A DNA stretch of 64,000 bases from Variovorax sp. IB41 (lineage in GTDB: Bacteria; Pseudomonadota; Gammaproteobacteria; Burkholderiales; Burkholderiaceae_C). The position numbers were made by a program, and so were the translations under genes. The stretch is from assembly GCF_016405905.1 (NCBI RefSeq), contig NZ_JAEFCB010000004.1:110422-174421 (forward strand), in the 5' to 3' direction. The notes beneath the pieces are model-generated. The model was not told where the DNA came from and did no database searches. It saw only the letters and a list, made by a program, of their open reading frames with translations. Shown here in pieces: positions 1-8,049 of this stretch (positions within the stretch are counted from its first letter, which is position 1; each line of letters starts with the position of its first letter).

Positions 1-3000
1 CGACGGGTCTGAGCACGACGAACAGCAACGTCAGCAGCCTGTCGACTTCGACCTCCACAGGCCTGAGCACGGCGACCAGCCGGATCAACAGTCTGTCGAC
101 TTCCACGTCGAGCGGATTGAGCACGGCAACCAGCAGCATCTCCAGCTTGTCCACGTCGACATCGACGGGTCTGAGCACGACGAACAGCAACGTCAGCAGC
201 CTGTCGACTTCGACCTCGAGTGGCTTGAGTTCCGCCACGAGCAGCATCGGCAGCCTGTCGACCTCGACCTCCACAGGCCTGAGCACGGCGACCAGCAGCA
301 TCTCCAGCCTGTCCACTTCGACATCGTCGGGCTTGAGCACAGCCACGAGCGGCGTCACCAGCCTGTCCACCGGCTTGAGCTCAACCAACAGCAGTGTGAC
401 CAGTCTGTCGACTTCAACCTCCACGGGCCTGAGCACAGCGACCAGCCGAATCAACAGTCTCTCGACTTCCACGTCGAGCGGATTGAGCACGGCAACAAGC
501 AGCATCTCCAGCCTGTCCACTTCCACATCGTCGGGCTTGAGCACAGCCACGAGCGGCATCACCAGCCTGTCCACCGGCTTGAGCTCCACCAACAGCGGCG
601 TGGGCAGCCTGTCGACGGGTCTGAGCACGACCAACAGCGCCGTGAGCAGCCTGTCGACTTCCACGTCCTCGGGCCTGAGCACCGCGACCAGCGGCATCTC
701 GAGCCTGTCCACGGGCCTGAGCTCCGCCACGAGCGGCATCGGCAGCCTCTCCACCGGCCTGAGCTCCGCCAACAGCAGCATCGGCAGCCTGTCCACGGGC
801 CTGTCGAATTCAGTTCAATACGACGACGCGAGCCACACCAAGGTCACGCTCGGCGGCGCAGGCTCGACCACTCCGGTCATCCTCACGAACGTCGCCGCGG
901 GCGTGAACCCCACCGACGCGGTGAACTTCGGGCAACTCACCTCGCTCTCGACCTCTGTGTCCAGCGGCATGAGCAGCCTGTCCACCGGGTTGAGCACCAC
1001 CAACAGCACGGTCGGCAGCCTGTCGACCGGGGTGAGCACTTCGGCCAGCGGGATCGGCAGCCTGTCGACTTCGACCTCCACGGGCCTGAGCACGGCAACG
1101 AGCAGCATTGGAAGCCTGTCTACCGGGCTGAGCACCACGAACAGCAACGTGAGCAGTCTGTCGACTTCGACGTCGACCGGACTGAGCACCGCGACCAGCG
1201 GCATCGGCAGTTTGTCAACCGGACTGAGTACAACGGACAGCAGCCTCGCCAGCCTGTCGACCTCCACGTCAACGGGCTTGAGCACGGCAACGAGCAGCGT
1301 TGGAAGCCTGTCTACCGGACTGAGCACCACGAACAGTAGCGTGAGCAGCTTGTCGTCTTCGACATCCACGGGTTTGAGCACTGCGACCAGCGGCGTCTCG
1401 AGCCTGTCCACGGGATTGAGCACGACCAACAGCGGCCTGGTGAGCCTCTCGACCTCGACCTCCACCGGTCTGAGCACCGCTACAAGCGGCATCTCGAGCC
1501 TGTCTACCGGCTTGAGTACGACCAACAGCAACGTCAGCAGCTTGTCGACTTCGACGTCCACAGGTCTGAGCACGGCCACCAGCAGCATCGGCAGCCTGTC
1601 CACCGGCCTGAGCACTGCCACCAGCGGCGTCTCCAGCCTTTCCACTGGCTTGAGCACCACCAACAGCAACGTGAACAGCTTGTCGACCTCGACGTCTACG
1701 GGCCTGAGCACCGCCACGAGCAGCATCGGCAGCCTGTCCACGGGCTTGAGCACGACAGACAGCAGCCTGGCCAGTTTGTCCACCTCGACCTCCACAGGCC
1801 TGAGCACGGCCACCAGCGGTATCTCGAGCCTCTCCACCGGCTTGAGCACGACCAACAGCAACGTGAGCAGCCTGTCGACTTCCACGTCGAGCGGACTGAG
1901 CACTGCGACCAGCGGCATCTCCAGCCTCTCCACAGGCCTGAGCACCACCAACAGCAACGTCAGCAGCCTGTCCACCGGCCTGAGCACCACCACGAGCAGC
2001 ATCGGCAGTCTGTCCACCGGCTTAAGCACGACGGACAGCAACCTCGCCAGTCTCTCGACTTCGACCTCCACGGGCCTGAGCACCGCAACGAGCGGCATCT
2101 CTAGCCTGTCCACCGGCTTGAGCACGACCAACAGCAGCGTGAGCAGCCTGTCGAGCTCGACCTCAACCGGCCTCAGCACCGCGACCAGCAACATCAGCAG
2201 CTTGTCCACCGGCCTGAGCACCACCAACAGCAACGTCAGCAGCCTGTCGACTTCGACGTCTACCGGGCTCAGCACCGCGACGAGCAGCATCAACAGCCTG
2301 TCCACCGGACTGAGCACCACGGACAGCAACCTCGCCAGCCTCTCGACCTCGACCTCTACGGGTCTGAGCACGGCGACCAGCGGTATCTCCAGCCTCTCCA
2401 CAGGCCTGAGCACCGCTACGAGCGGCATCTCGAGCCTTTCCACTGGACTGAGCACCACCACGAGCAGCATCGGCAGTCTGTCCACTGGCCTGAGCACAAC
2501 GGACAGCAATCTGGCCAGTCTCTCGACCTCGACCTCCACGGGCCTGAGCACTGCAACCAGCAGCATCGACAGCCTGTCGACCTCCACGTCGACAGGCCTG
2601 AGCACGGCGACCAGTGGCATCTCGAGCCTGTCCACCGGCCTGAGCTCCGCCACCAGCGGCATCGGCAGCTTGTCCACGGGCTTGAGCACGACGGACAGCA
2701 GCCTGGCCAGCCTGTCGACATCGACCTCCACGGGTCTGAGCACGGCCACCAGCGGTATCTCCAGCCTCTCCACAGGCTTGAGCACGACCAACAGCAGCGT
2801 GAGCAGCCTGTCGACCTCGACGTCTACCGGCCTGAGTACCGCGACCAGCAGCATCGACAGCCTCTCGACCTCCACGTCGACAGGCCTGAGCACGGCGACC
2901 AGTGGCATCTCGAGCCTGTCCACCGGCCTGAGCACCGCCACCAGCGGCATCTCCAGCCTCTCTACAGGCCTCAGCACCACCAACACCAACCTCGCCAGCC

Positions 3001-4172
3001 TCTCGACCTCCACATCGTCCGGCCTGAGCACGGTGACCAGCGGCATCGGCAGCCTCTCCACGGGCCTGAGCACGACCAACCAGAACGTCACCAACCTGAG
3101 CACGACAGTCACCGACATCTACAACAACGGCACCAAGTACTTCCACGCCAATTCGACCGCAGCGGACTCGCAAGCGCTCGGACAGGAGTCCGTGGCGATC
3201 GGGCCGCAGTCGGTGGCGGGCGGTGCCAACTCCTTCGCCGCCGGCAACGGCGCGAAGGCGACGGCCGACGGTGCGGTGGCGATCGGCTTCGGCGCGCAGG
3301 CCACGGGCACCAACGCCATCGCCATCGGCTCCGGCGCGCTGGCGACCGGCTCGCAGGCCATCGGCGCCAACGCCCGCGCCGGCGGCGGCGGCGTGGCGCT
3401 GGGCGACAACGCGGATGCGGGCGGCACGCCGATCAGTCAGGCGCAGAACGTCGCCAAGGGCACGGCCATCGGCTTCGGCGCGGTGGTGCAGCAAAGCGGC
3501 GGCGTCGCGCTGGGCTCCGGCTCGGTGGCATCGACCGCGGCGGGCGTGGCCGGCTACGTGCCCGCCAACGCGGCGGCGCAGCAGGCGGCCGCCGTCAACG
3601 CCACCACCAGCACGCAGGCCGCGGTGTCGGTGGGCGACGCGGCCAGCGGGCAGTTCCGCCAGATCACCGGCGTGGCCGCGGGCACGGCCGACAGCGATGC
3701 GACCAACGTCGCGCAGCTGCGGGCCAGCGCCAGCGCGGTGGCCGCGGGCAGCGTGCAGTACGCGACCAACCCGGACGGCTCGGTCAACTACGGCCAGGTC
3801 AACATGGGCAACGGCCAGGCGCCCAACGGCACGCGGATCTCCAACGTGGCGCCGGGCGTCGCACCGACCGATGCGGTCAACCTGGGGCAACTGACGGCCG
3901 CGCAGAACCAGCTGCAGGGCCAGATCAGCAGCACGCAGCGCATCGCCTACTCGGGCGTGGCCATGGCCACCGCGATGAGTTCGCTGCCGCAGGCAATGAC
4001 GCCGGGCAAGACGCTGCTGGCGGTCGGGGTGGGCAACTACTCGGGCTACAGCGCGATGGCCGTGGGCTTCTCCTCGCGCTCGGACAACGGCAAGTGGGTC
4101 TACAAGGTCAACGGCGGCTACAGCGGCACCAAGTTCAACATCGGCGTGGGCGTGGGCTATGAGTTCGATTGA
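1..4172 (+). CDS. Trimeric autotransporter adhesin (YadA-like), 3' part
   Basis: The 3' end of a surface adhesin that forms a homotrimer and inserts into the outer membrane through its own C-terminus (type Vc secretion). The frame is already open at base 3, so the true start lies upstream of the window; about 1389 residues are visible. Order: SLST coiled-coil stalk (to about base 806), a neck module with the DAVN..QL signature (about 807-945), a second long SLST stalk (to about 3099), YadA-type head repeats of the AIG..A.A.G kind (about 3180-3430), two more neck motifs (TNVAQL near 3710, DAVNLGQL near 3880), then a four-strand membrane anchor (about 3945-4172). The stalk is almost free of charged residues. 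The last residue is Asp after Phe, whereas these anchors usually end in an aromatic residue. An orphan regulator gene follows 45 bases later. Family assignment is secure; ligand unknown. Confidence 0.95.
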   Translation, partial: TGLSTTNSNVSSLSTSTSTGLSTATSRINSLSTSTSSGLSTATSSISSLSTSTSTGLSTTNSNVSSLSTSTSSGLSSATSSIGSLSTSTSTGLSTATSSISSLSTSTSSGLSTATSGVTSLSTGLSSTNSSVTSLSTSTSTGLSTATSRINSLSTSTSSGLSTATSSISSLSTSTSSGLSTATSGITSLSTGLSSTNSGVGSLSTGLSTTNSAVSSLSTSTSSGLSTATSGISSLSTGLSSATSGIGSLSTGLSSANSSIGSLSTGLSNSVQYDDASHTKVTLGGAGSTTPVILTNVAAGVNPTDAVNFGQLTSLSTSVSSGMSSLSTGLSTTNSTVGSLSTGVSTSASGIGSLSTSTSTGLSTATSSIGSLSTGLSTTNSNVSSLSTSTSTGLSTATSGIGSLSTGLSTTDSSLASLSTSTSTGLSTATSSVGSLSTGLSTTNSSVSSLSSSTSTGLSTATSGVSSLSTGLSTTNSGLVSLSTSTSTGLSTATSGISSLSTGLSTTNSNVSSLSTSTSTGLSTATSSIGSLSTGLSTATSGVSSLSTGLSTTNSNVNSLSTSTSTGLSTATSSIGSLSTGLSTTDSSLASLSTSTSTGLSTATSGISSLSTGLSTTNSNVSSLSTSTSSGLSTATSGISSLSTGLSTTNSNVSSLSTGLSTTTSSIGSLSTGLSTTDSNLASLSTSTSTGLSTATSGISSLSTGLSTTNSSVSSLSSSTSTGLSTATSNISSLSTGLSTTNSNVSSLSTSTSTGLSTATSSINSLSTGLSTTDSNLASLSTSTSTGLSTATSGISSLSTGLSTATSGISSLSTGLSTTTSSIGSLSTGLSTTDSNLASLSTSTSTGLSTATSSIDSLSTSTSTGLSTATSGISSLSTGLSSATSGIGSLSTGLSTTDSSLASLSTSTSTGLSTATSGISSLSTGLSTTNSSVSSLSTSTSTGLSTATSSIDSLSTSTSTGLSTATSGISSLSTGLSTATSGISSLSTGLSTTNTNLASLSTSTSSGLSTVTSGIGSLSTGLSTTNQNVTNLSTTVTDIYNNGTKYFHANSTAADSQALGQESVAIGPQSVAGGANSFAAGNGAKATADGAVAIGFGAQATGTNAIAIGSGALATGSQAIGANARAGGGGVALGDNADAGGTPISQAQNVAKGTAIGFGAVVQQSGGVALGSGSVASTAAGVAGYVPANAAAQQAAAVNATTSTQAAVSVGDAASGQFRQITGVAAGTADSDATNVAQLRASASAVAAGSVQYATNPDGSVNYGQVNMGNGQAPNGTRISNVAPGVAPTDAVNLGQLTAAQNQLQGQISSTQRIAYSGVAMATAMSSLPQAMTPGKTLLAVGVGNYSGYSAMAVGFSSRSDNGKWVYKVNGGYSGTKFNIGVGVGYEFD
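3..806 (+). repeat. Coding tandem repeats, SLST stalk block 1
   Basis: Imperfect tandem repeats in the adhesin gene. Units are 42 or 54 bases, encoding 14 residues (SLSTGLSTTNSNVS type) or 18 residues (the same with a four-residue STST insertion). Synonymous changes separate the copies, so the repeat is conserved more as protein than as DNA. The block is cut by the window start. Confidence 0.9.
948..3099 (+). repeat. Coding tandem repeats, SLST stalk block 2
   Basis: Second and longer run of the same 42- and 54-base units, in irregular order, between the internal neck module and the head domain. Nearly every residue is Ser, Thr, Leu, Gly, Ala, Asn, Ile or Val; only rare Asp occurs (TTDSSLA and SSIDS variants). 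Such DNA is prone to copy-number change by slippage or recombination, so stalk length probably differs between strains. Confidence 0.9.
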
Positions 4173-4217
4173 CGAGCGGTTCGCACCGCGGGCCGCAAGG
4201 CGAGCTCGCGCCATCGG

Positions 4218-4931
4218 ATGACGGAGAGTTCGCGCAGCCCGTTGTCACTGGCGCTTCTGGATGAAAAAGACGCGCGCGGCACCGCCGTGCAAGACAGCCT
4301 GCGAACGACGCACCACCAGGTGGCGTCGTTCGCCAGCACCGCCGAACTCCTGGCCGCCATGGGCCGCGGGCAGCGCTTCGACCTGCTGCTGCTGGCCTCG
4401 CACGACGAGCTGACGCACACCAGCCTGCGCGCCGCATGCGAGGTGCTGGGCCTGGCGATCCTGGTCATTCCGCAGGGCGGCGCCTGGAAGGGCCTGCCCT
4501 TGTGGCGCGAAGCGCTGGCACGCCGGATGCCCGCCGTTCCCGAGGGCGGCGCCCCTGCGTTGCCTGCGTCGCGGACGCCGATGTCCGGGGACATGGTGCG
4601 GGGCGCCTATCGCTTCATCAACGAATCGGGCGTGGTGTTCCTTCGGGAGCGCGAGATCCGTCTCTCGCGACAATCTTTCGCCCTCGCGTCGGCGCTGTTC
4701 CAGAACGTCGACCGCGTGCTGACGCGGGAGTGGCTGTGGCGCGCGATCTGGAAGGCGCCGGCCGGGCGCTCGGTGGGCCGGGTGATCGACGTGTGCGCCG
4801 CGGGCGTGCGCAAGAAGCTGGCGCTGGAGGCCGGAAACGGGTACGTGCTGCGCTCGGTGTATGGCACGGGCTACCAGCTCGCGAGCGTCCCGGCGCAGCA
4901 TGGCCACCCGGCGGTCGAAGCGCACCTGTAA
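4218..4931 (+). CDS. Winged-helix regulator with degenerate receiver domain
   Basis: A 237-residue protein shaped like an OmpR/PhoB response regulator. The C-terminal half (about 130-225) has the winged-helix pattern: RL..QSFALASALFQN, then a recognition-helix region with VGRVIDVCAAGVRKKL, then the YGTGYQL wing ending. The N-terminal half aligns in outline with a receiver (LALLDEKD; FDLLLLASHDE), but the usual phospho-acceptor Asp after the LLLL strand is replaced (ASHD), so normal phosphotransfer is doubtful. No kinase gene is adjacent. It starts 45 bases after the adhesin stop on the same strand, which suggests that it controls or is co-expressed with the adhesin; that is inference. Confidence 0.8.
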   Translation: MTESSRSPLSLALLDEKDARGTAVQDSLRTTHHQVASFASTAELLAAMGRGQRFDLLLLASHDELTHTSLRAACEVLGLAILVIPQGGAWKGLPLWREALARRMPAVPEGGAPALPASRTPMSGDMVRGAYRFINESGVVFLREREIRLSRQSFALASALFQNVDRVLTREWLWRAIWKAPAGRSVGRVIDVCAAGVRKKLALEAGNGYVLRSVYGTGYQLASVPAQHGHPAVEAHL

Positions 4932-4948
4932 GCACCAGCGCGCACACG

Positions 4949-5869
4949 CTAGCGGCGCGATTTCCCCGCCGCCGCGATCGCATCGAGCACCGCGCGCAAC
5001 GCCTTGCTGACCGGCTTGTCCCGCCGCATGACGACGGCCAGCGTGCGGTGCATGCGCGGCGCGAGGCGGCTGGTCTTCAGGTCGGGGTGGGCGCCGCGGC
5101 CGGTCATCGCCATGCGCGGCACGATGCCGTAGCCCAACCCCGCGGCCACCATTTCCTTCATCGCCTCGACGCTGCCCAGCTCCATCACGGGCTGCGGCTG
5201 CAGGCCTTCGGCGGCGAACCAGCGGTCCACCAGCTTGCGCGTGTTGGCCGCCGGCTCGAACAGCACCAGCGGCAAGGCGGCGAGGTCCGCCGGCGTCACG
5301 CGCGCCTTCAAGGGTGCGAGGTCGCTGCGGCCGATGGCGACGAATTCGTCGTCGAGCACCCGCGTCACGCTCAGCGAACGGCCCGCGGCGGGCAGCGTGA
5401 CCAGCGCGAGGTCGATGCTGTTCTCCTCGACCTTGCGCACATGGTCCTCGGTGTTGCCGGTGCTCACCACGATGCCGAGCGCCGGAAATTCCTCACGCAG
5501 CGCGCGCAGCACGGCCGGCAGGAAATGCAGGCACGCCGTCGCGCCCGTGCCCAGGCGCACGCGGCCCGTCACGCCGCTCGCGTGATCGGCCAGCGCGTCG
5601 ATGGCGTTGTCCACCGCGGTCTCGATGTGGTGCGCATGGCGCAGCAACTCCATGCCGGCCGGCGTGGCCCGCGCGCGCTTGCCGACGCGCTCGATGAGCC
5701 GCACCGAGAGCCGCCGCTCCAGCTGGCGCACCTGCAGGCTGATGGCCGGCTGCGTGAGGCCGAGCCGGTCAGCCGCGGCCGAGAAGCTGCCGGTTTCGAT
5801 CACCAGGCCGAAGGACTTGAGCTGGTCGAGGTTCAGCGTCTTTTCCAAAGTATTCCTTATGCCTTGCAT
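4949..5869 (-). CDS. LysR-family transcriptional regulator
   Basis: LysR-type regulator: N-terminal helix-turn-helix (LDQLKSFGLVIETGSFSAAA..LTQPAISLQVRQLE), then a substrate-binding-like effector domain. I chose the ATG at 5869. A TTG at 5848 has a better ribosome-binding site (AAGGA, five bases away) and gives a more usual LysR N-terminus. An ATG at 5887 lies inside an inverted repeat that looks like the operator, so it is unlikely. The gene is divergent from the acetyltransferase at 5919, the usual arrangement for a LysR target. The effector is not predictable. Confidence 0.9.
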   Translation of the reverse strand: MQGIRNTLEKTLNLDQLKSFGLVIETGSFSAAADRLGLTQPAISLQVRQLERRLSVRLIERVGKRARATPAGMELLRHAHHIETAVDNAIDALADHASGVTGRVRLGTGATACLHFLPAVLRALREEFPALGIVVSTGNTEDHVRKVEENSIDLALVTLPAAGRSLSVTRVLDDEFVAIGRSDLAPLKARVTPADLAALPLVLFEPAANTRKLVDRWFAAEGLQPQPVMELGSVEAMKEMVAAGLGYGIVPRMAMTGRGAHPDLKTSRLAPRMHRTLAVVMRRDKPVSKALRAVLDAIAAAGKSRR

Positions 5870-5872
5870 AGT

Positions 5873-5897
5873 CCATCGAAGCTTCACTTATCGATGG
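5873..5897. promoter_or_regulatory. Putative LysR operator
   Basis: A perfect inverted repeat with seven-base arms CCATCGA and TCGATGG separated by 11 bases (5873-5879 and 5891-5897). This matches the dyad with 11-base spacing typical of LysR recognition sites. It lies in the short gap between the divergent LysR and acetyltransferase genes and could serve autoregulation and activation of the neighbour. Confidence 0.6.
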
Positions 5898-5918
5898 TGG
5901 ATCGTCAAGATCCGGGGC

Positions 5919-6443
5919 ATGCCCTCACAGACCCTCGTTTCCACCACCCTCGACATCCTCGACGCCGAGCCGCACCACATGGCCGCGGTGCAGGCCATCT
6001 ACAGCCACTACGTGCAGCACGACCTGTGCTCTTTCGAGGAAGAAGTGCCCACTGCCGAGCAGATGCAGGCGCGCCGCGCCGAGGTGTTGCGGCGTGGCCT
6101 CCCCTACCTCGTCGCGCTGAAAGATGGCGAAGTGGTCGGCTACGCCTACGCAAGCCCCTACCGCGCCCGCTCCGCGTACCGCCACACGGTGGAAGACTCG
6201 ATCTACGTCGCAGAAGGCCTGCACGGCCACGGCATCGGCAAGGCATTGCTGCGGGCGGTGATTGCGCGCTGCACCGACGGCGGCTTCACGCAGATGGTGA
6301 CGGTGGTGGGCAACAGCGCCAACGCCGGTTCGCAGCGCCTGCACGAAAGCCTCTGCTTCGAGACGGTCGGCGTGCTGCGCAACGTCGGCTTCAAGTTCGG
6401 GCAGTGGGTCGATACCGTGCTGATGCAGCGCGCACTGCGCTGA
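5919..6443 (+). CDS. GNAT acetyltransferase, phosphinothricin-acetyltransferase-like
   Basis: A 174-residue GNAT N-acetyltransferase of the PAT/bar subgroup, which acetylates phosphinothricin or methionine sulfoximine-like amino acids with acetyl-CoA. Subgroup features are visible: HDLCSFEEE near the N-terminus, RGLPYLVA, VGYAYASPYR..SAYRHTVEDSIYV, the acetyl-CoA loop HGHGIGKAL, and the C-terminal FKFGQW.DTVLMQ. The reading frame is open much farther upstream, but that part crosses the divergent LysR gene; the ATG at 5919 gives the usual family length. The exact substrate is not known. Confidence 0.88.
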   Translation: MPSQTLVSTTLDILDAEPHHMAAVQAIYSHYVQHDLCSFEEEVPTAEQMQARRAEVLRRGLPYLVALKDGEVVGYAYASPYRARSAYRHTVEDSIYVAEGLHGHGIGKALLRAVIARCTDGGFTQMVTVVGNSANAGSQRLHESLCFETVGVLRNVGFKFGQWVDTVLMQRALR

Positions 6444-6461
6444 ACCCCTGCACCGGGGCGT

Positions 6462-6854
6462 TCAGCCCGCCTCGTCCTCCGACCACTCGGGGCTGTAGCC
6501 GCCGAGCGTCGGGTGGTACATCTCGTCGCCCGAATGCTGAGTGAATTCGACGTTGAGCCGGTCTTCGCGCAGGCCCAATATTTCGATGCAGTCGCCGCAC
6601 AGGGCCTTCGCGACTTCGAGCCGCAATTCGGCGGAGCGGCCGCGGCGGATGTCGCACATCAGCACCGACACCTCGGTGGCCTCGCCGTCCACCATGCGCC
6701 AGACGCCGCCCTCGCCCACTTCGCGGATCGCGACGCTGATGCGGCGGATGTCCACGCTCATCAGGTCGGCATAGGTTTCGCAGAGCTTGCGCGCGAGGCG
6801 CTTCTTGTCGGCCACTTCATGGCGGTCGTTCACGTCGAGCTGGAGGTAGGGCAT
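6462..6854 (-). CDS. Tautomerase family protein
   Basis: A 130-residue member of the 4-oxalocrotonate tautomerase superfamily. It begins Met-Pro-Tyr, so removal of Met exposes the N-terminal proline that acts as catalytic base in this family. The frame extends upstream to 6902, but starting at 6854 is required for the catalytic proline. The region VDIRRISVAIREV fits the family core, and the C-terminal tail (after about residue 105) is longer than in the 62-residue enzymes. The gene is divergent from the HxlR regulator at 6951, which probably controls it. Substrate unknown. Confidence 0.8.
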   Translation of the reverse strand: MPYLQLDVNDRHEVADKKRLARKLCETYADLMSVDIRRISVAIREVGEGGVWRMVDGEATEVSVLMCDIRRGRSAELRLEVAKALCGDCIEILGLREDRLNVEFTQHSGDEMYHPTLGGYSPEWSEDEAG

Positions 6855-6909
6855 GTCCGGCACCTTACGGAAAAACGATTCCCATCGGTCCCGCGCAGGC
6901 ATTCAGGTT

Positions 6910-6945
6910 TTGATTTGCCACCGGATGGCCATCCCCGTCTAATAC
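6910..6945 (+). promoter_or_regulatory. Putative promoter and operator of the HxlR gene
   Basis: A -35-like TTGCCA (6915-6920) and a -10-like TAATAC (6940-6945), 19 bases apart, flank a perfect 12-base palindrome GGATGGCCATCC (6923-6934). Transcription from this -10 would start near the ATG at 6951, so the HxlR mRNA may be almost leaderless. The palindrome in the spacer is a plausible autoregulatory site. Confidence 0.45.
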
Positions 6946-6950
6946 GGGCC

Positions 6951-7424
6951 ATGGCCAAGAGACGAAGCCTCAGATCAGACACCTGCCCGATGGCGCGCTC
7001 GCTGGACATCGTGGGCGACCAGTGGTCGCTGCTCATCGTCCGCGACGCATTCGACGGCATGAAGCGCTTCGGCGAATTCCAGCAGAGCCTGGGCGTGGCG
7101 AAGAACATCCTCGCGGACCGGCTGAAGAACCTCGTGCAGGAAGGCGTGCTCGCGCTCGCGCCCGCCTCCGACGGCACGATGTACCAGGAATACGTTTTGA
7201 CGCCCAAGGGCAACGGCCTTTTCCCCGTGGTGGTGGGCCTGCGGCACTGGGGCGAGCAGCACCTCTACGGCAAGGGCGAGGCGCACTCGGTACTCGTGGA
7301 GCGTGACAGCGGCAAGCCGGTGCGCAAGCTCGAGCTGCGCACGCACGACGGCAAGCCGCTCGATGCGGCCGCGACCTTCGTGAAGAAGCTGCCCGTGAAG
7401 ACGGCGCGCGCCAAGGCCCGATAG
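6951..7424 (+). CDS. HxlR-family transcriptional regulator
   Basis: A 157-residue winged-helix regulator of the HxlR family. It shows the family N-terminus with one conserved cysteine (Cys12 in CPMARSLDIVGDQWSLLIVRDAF), the element FGEFQQSLGVAKNILADRLKNLVQEGVL and the wing. In this family the cysteine often senses aldehydes or oxidants. The start was chosen at 6951 because the longer frame runs through the divergent tautomerase. The pairing with a tautomerase suggests control of an aldehyde or carbonyl detoxification function; that is inference. Confidence 0.9.
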   Translation: MAKRRSLRSDTCPMARSLDIVGDQWSLLIVRDAFDGMKRFGEFQQSLGVAKNILADRLKNLVQEGVLALAPASDGTMYQEYVLTPKGNGLFPVVVGLRHWGEQHLYGKGEAHSVLVERDSGKPVRKLELRTHDGKPLDAAATFVKKLPVKTARAKAR

Positions 7425-7456
7425 GACGGCGCGAGGCCGCTCGGGCCTTCAATGAC

Positions 7457-7903
7457 CTAGGCGCCCGCGGCCGCCTTCGCCTTGGCGGCGAGCGCCGCGA
7501 ACTCTTCCTTGCCGAAGGCCGTGCCGAACATGCCCCAGCCGCCCTCCGCGGCCTCGGTGAGGATCACCCAGGTGCGCGCCGCCTGGCCCGCGTCGCCCGT
7601 GAGCTTCACGACGATTTCGGTGGCCTCCCTGGTGATCTGCTTTTGCCCCTCGCGGTTGAGCGAACCGGGCGGCGTGACGATCTGGATGCGCACGGTGCGG
7701 GCCTGCGCCGTGGTGGCGGTCTGCACGGCCGACGCCGGCAGGCGGTGGATGTAGGCGGCGGTGTTGTCCAGGTGGAAGGGGCCGGGCTTGGCCACGCCTT
7801 CGGCGCGCAGCACGGCGAGGGTGAGCGCTTCGCCGAGCTGGCGGTCGGTCTCGGCGCCGGCCGGGAACAGGTCTGCGGCGGCGTAAACGTCGATCATGGG
7901 CAT
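7457..7903 (-). CDS. Tautomerase family protein
   Basis: A 148-residue protein starting Met-Pro-Met-Ile-Asp-Val-Tyr, again giving an N-terminal proline after Met removal. Tautomerase-family features include NTAAYIHRLPA, VRIQIVTPPGSLNREGQ and the C-terminal TWVILTEA.EGGWGMFG. It is a different, longer subgroup than the tautomerase at 6462. The gene is divergent from the TetR gene at 8050 and convergent with the HxlR gene. Activity is not known. Confidence 0.8.
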   Translation of the reverse strand: MPMIDVYAAADLFPAGAETDRQLGEALTLAVLRAEGVAKPGPFHLDNTAAYIHRLPASAVQTATTAQARTVRIQIVTPPGSLNREGQKQITREATEIVVKLTGDAGQAARTWVILTEAAEGGWGMFGTAFGKEEFAALAAKAKAAAGA

Positions 7904-7968
7904 GGGGATTCCTCGGTGGCTGTTGGAGTGGGGTTTGGAGGGGAGTCGGAGAGGACTTCGATTTCTGA

Positions 7969-7982
7969 ATGACGACCGTCAT
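7969..7982. promoter_or_regulatory. Putative TetR operator
   Basis: An inverted repeat ATGACG-AC-CGTCAT (six-base arms, two-base spacer) between the divergent tautomerase and TetR genes. Its position and symmetry suit a TetR-family operator that controls both directions. Binding is inferred. Confidence 0.5.
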
Positions 7983-8049
7983 CCACATCGAGGATGATGA
8001 TGAACATAATCCTGATCGTCAAGCACACGACCGAGGACTTTTCACGGAT

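Noticed and set aside
3-3099. Possible CRISPR array because of regular repeats
   Set aside because: The repeats are multiples of three, continuous, coding and diverged; there are no unique spacers or cas genes.
815-4214. Two very long minus-strand reading frames over the adhesin gene (767 and 683 codons)
   Set aside because: They are antisense to tandem SLST repeats and simply repeat the shadow of that repeat; composition is not protein-like and there is no start context.
4436-6544. A 702-codon plus-strand frame across the regulator, LysR and acetyltransferase genes
   Set aside because: It overlaps three supported genes in other frames and has no domain.
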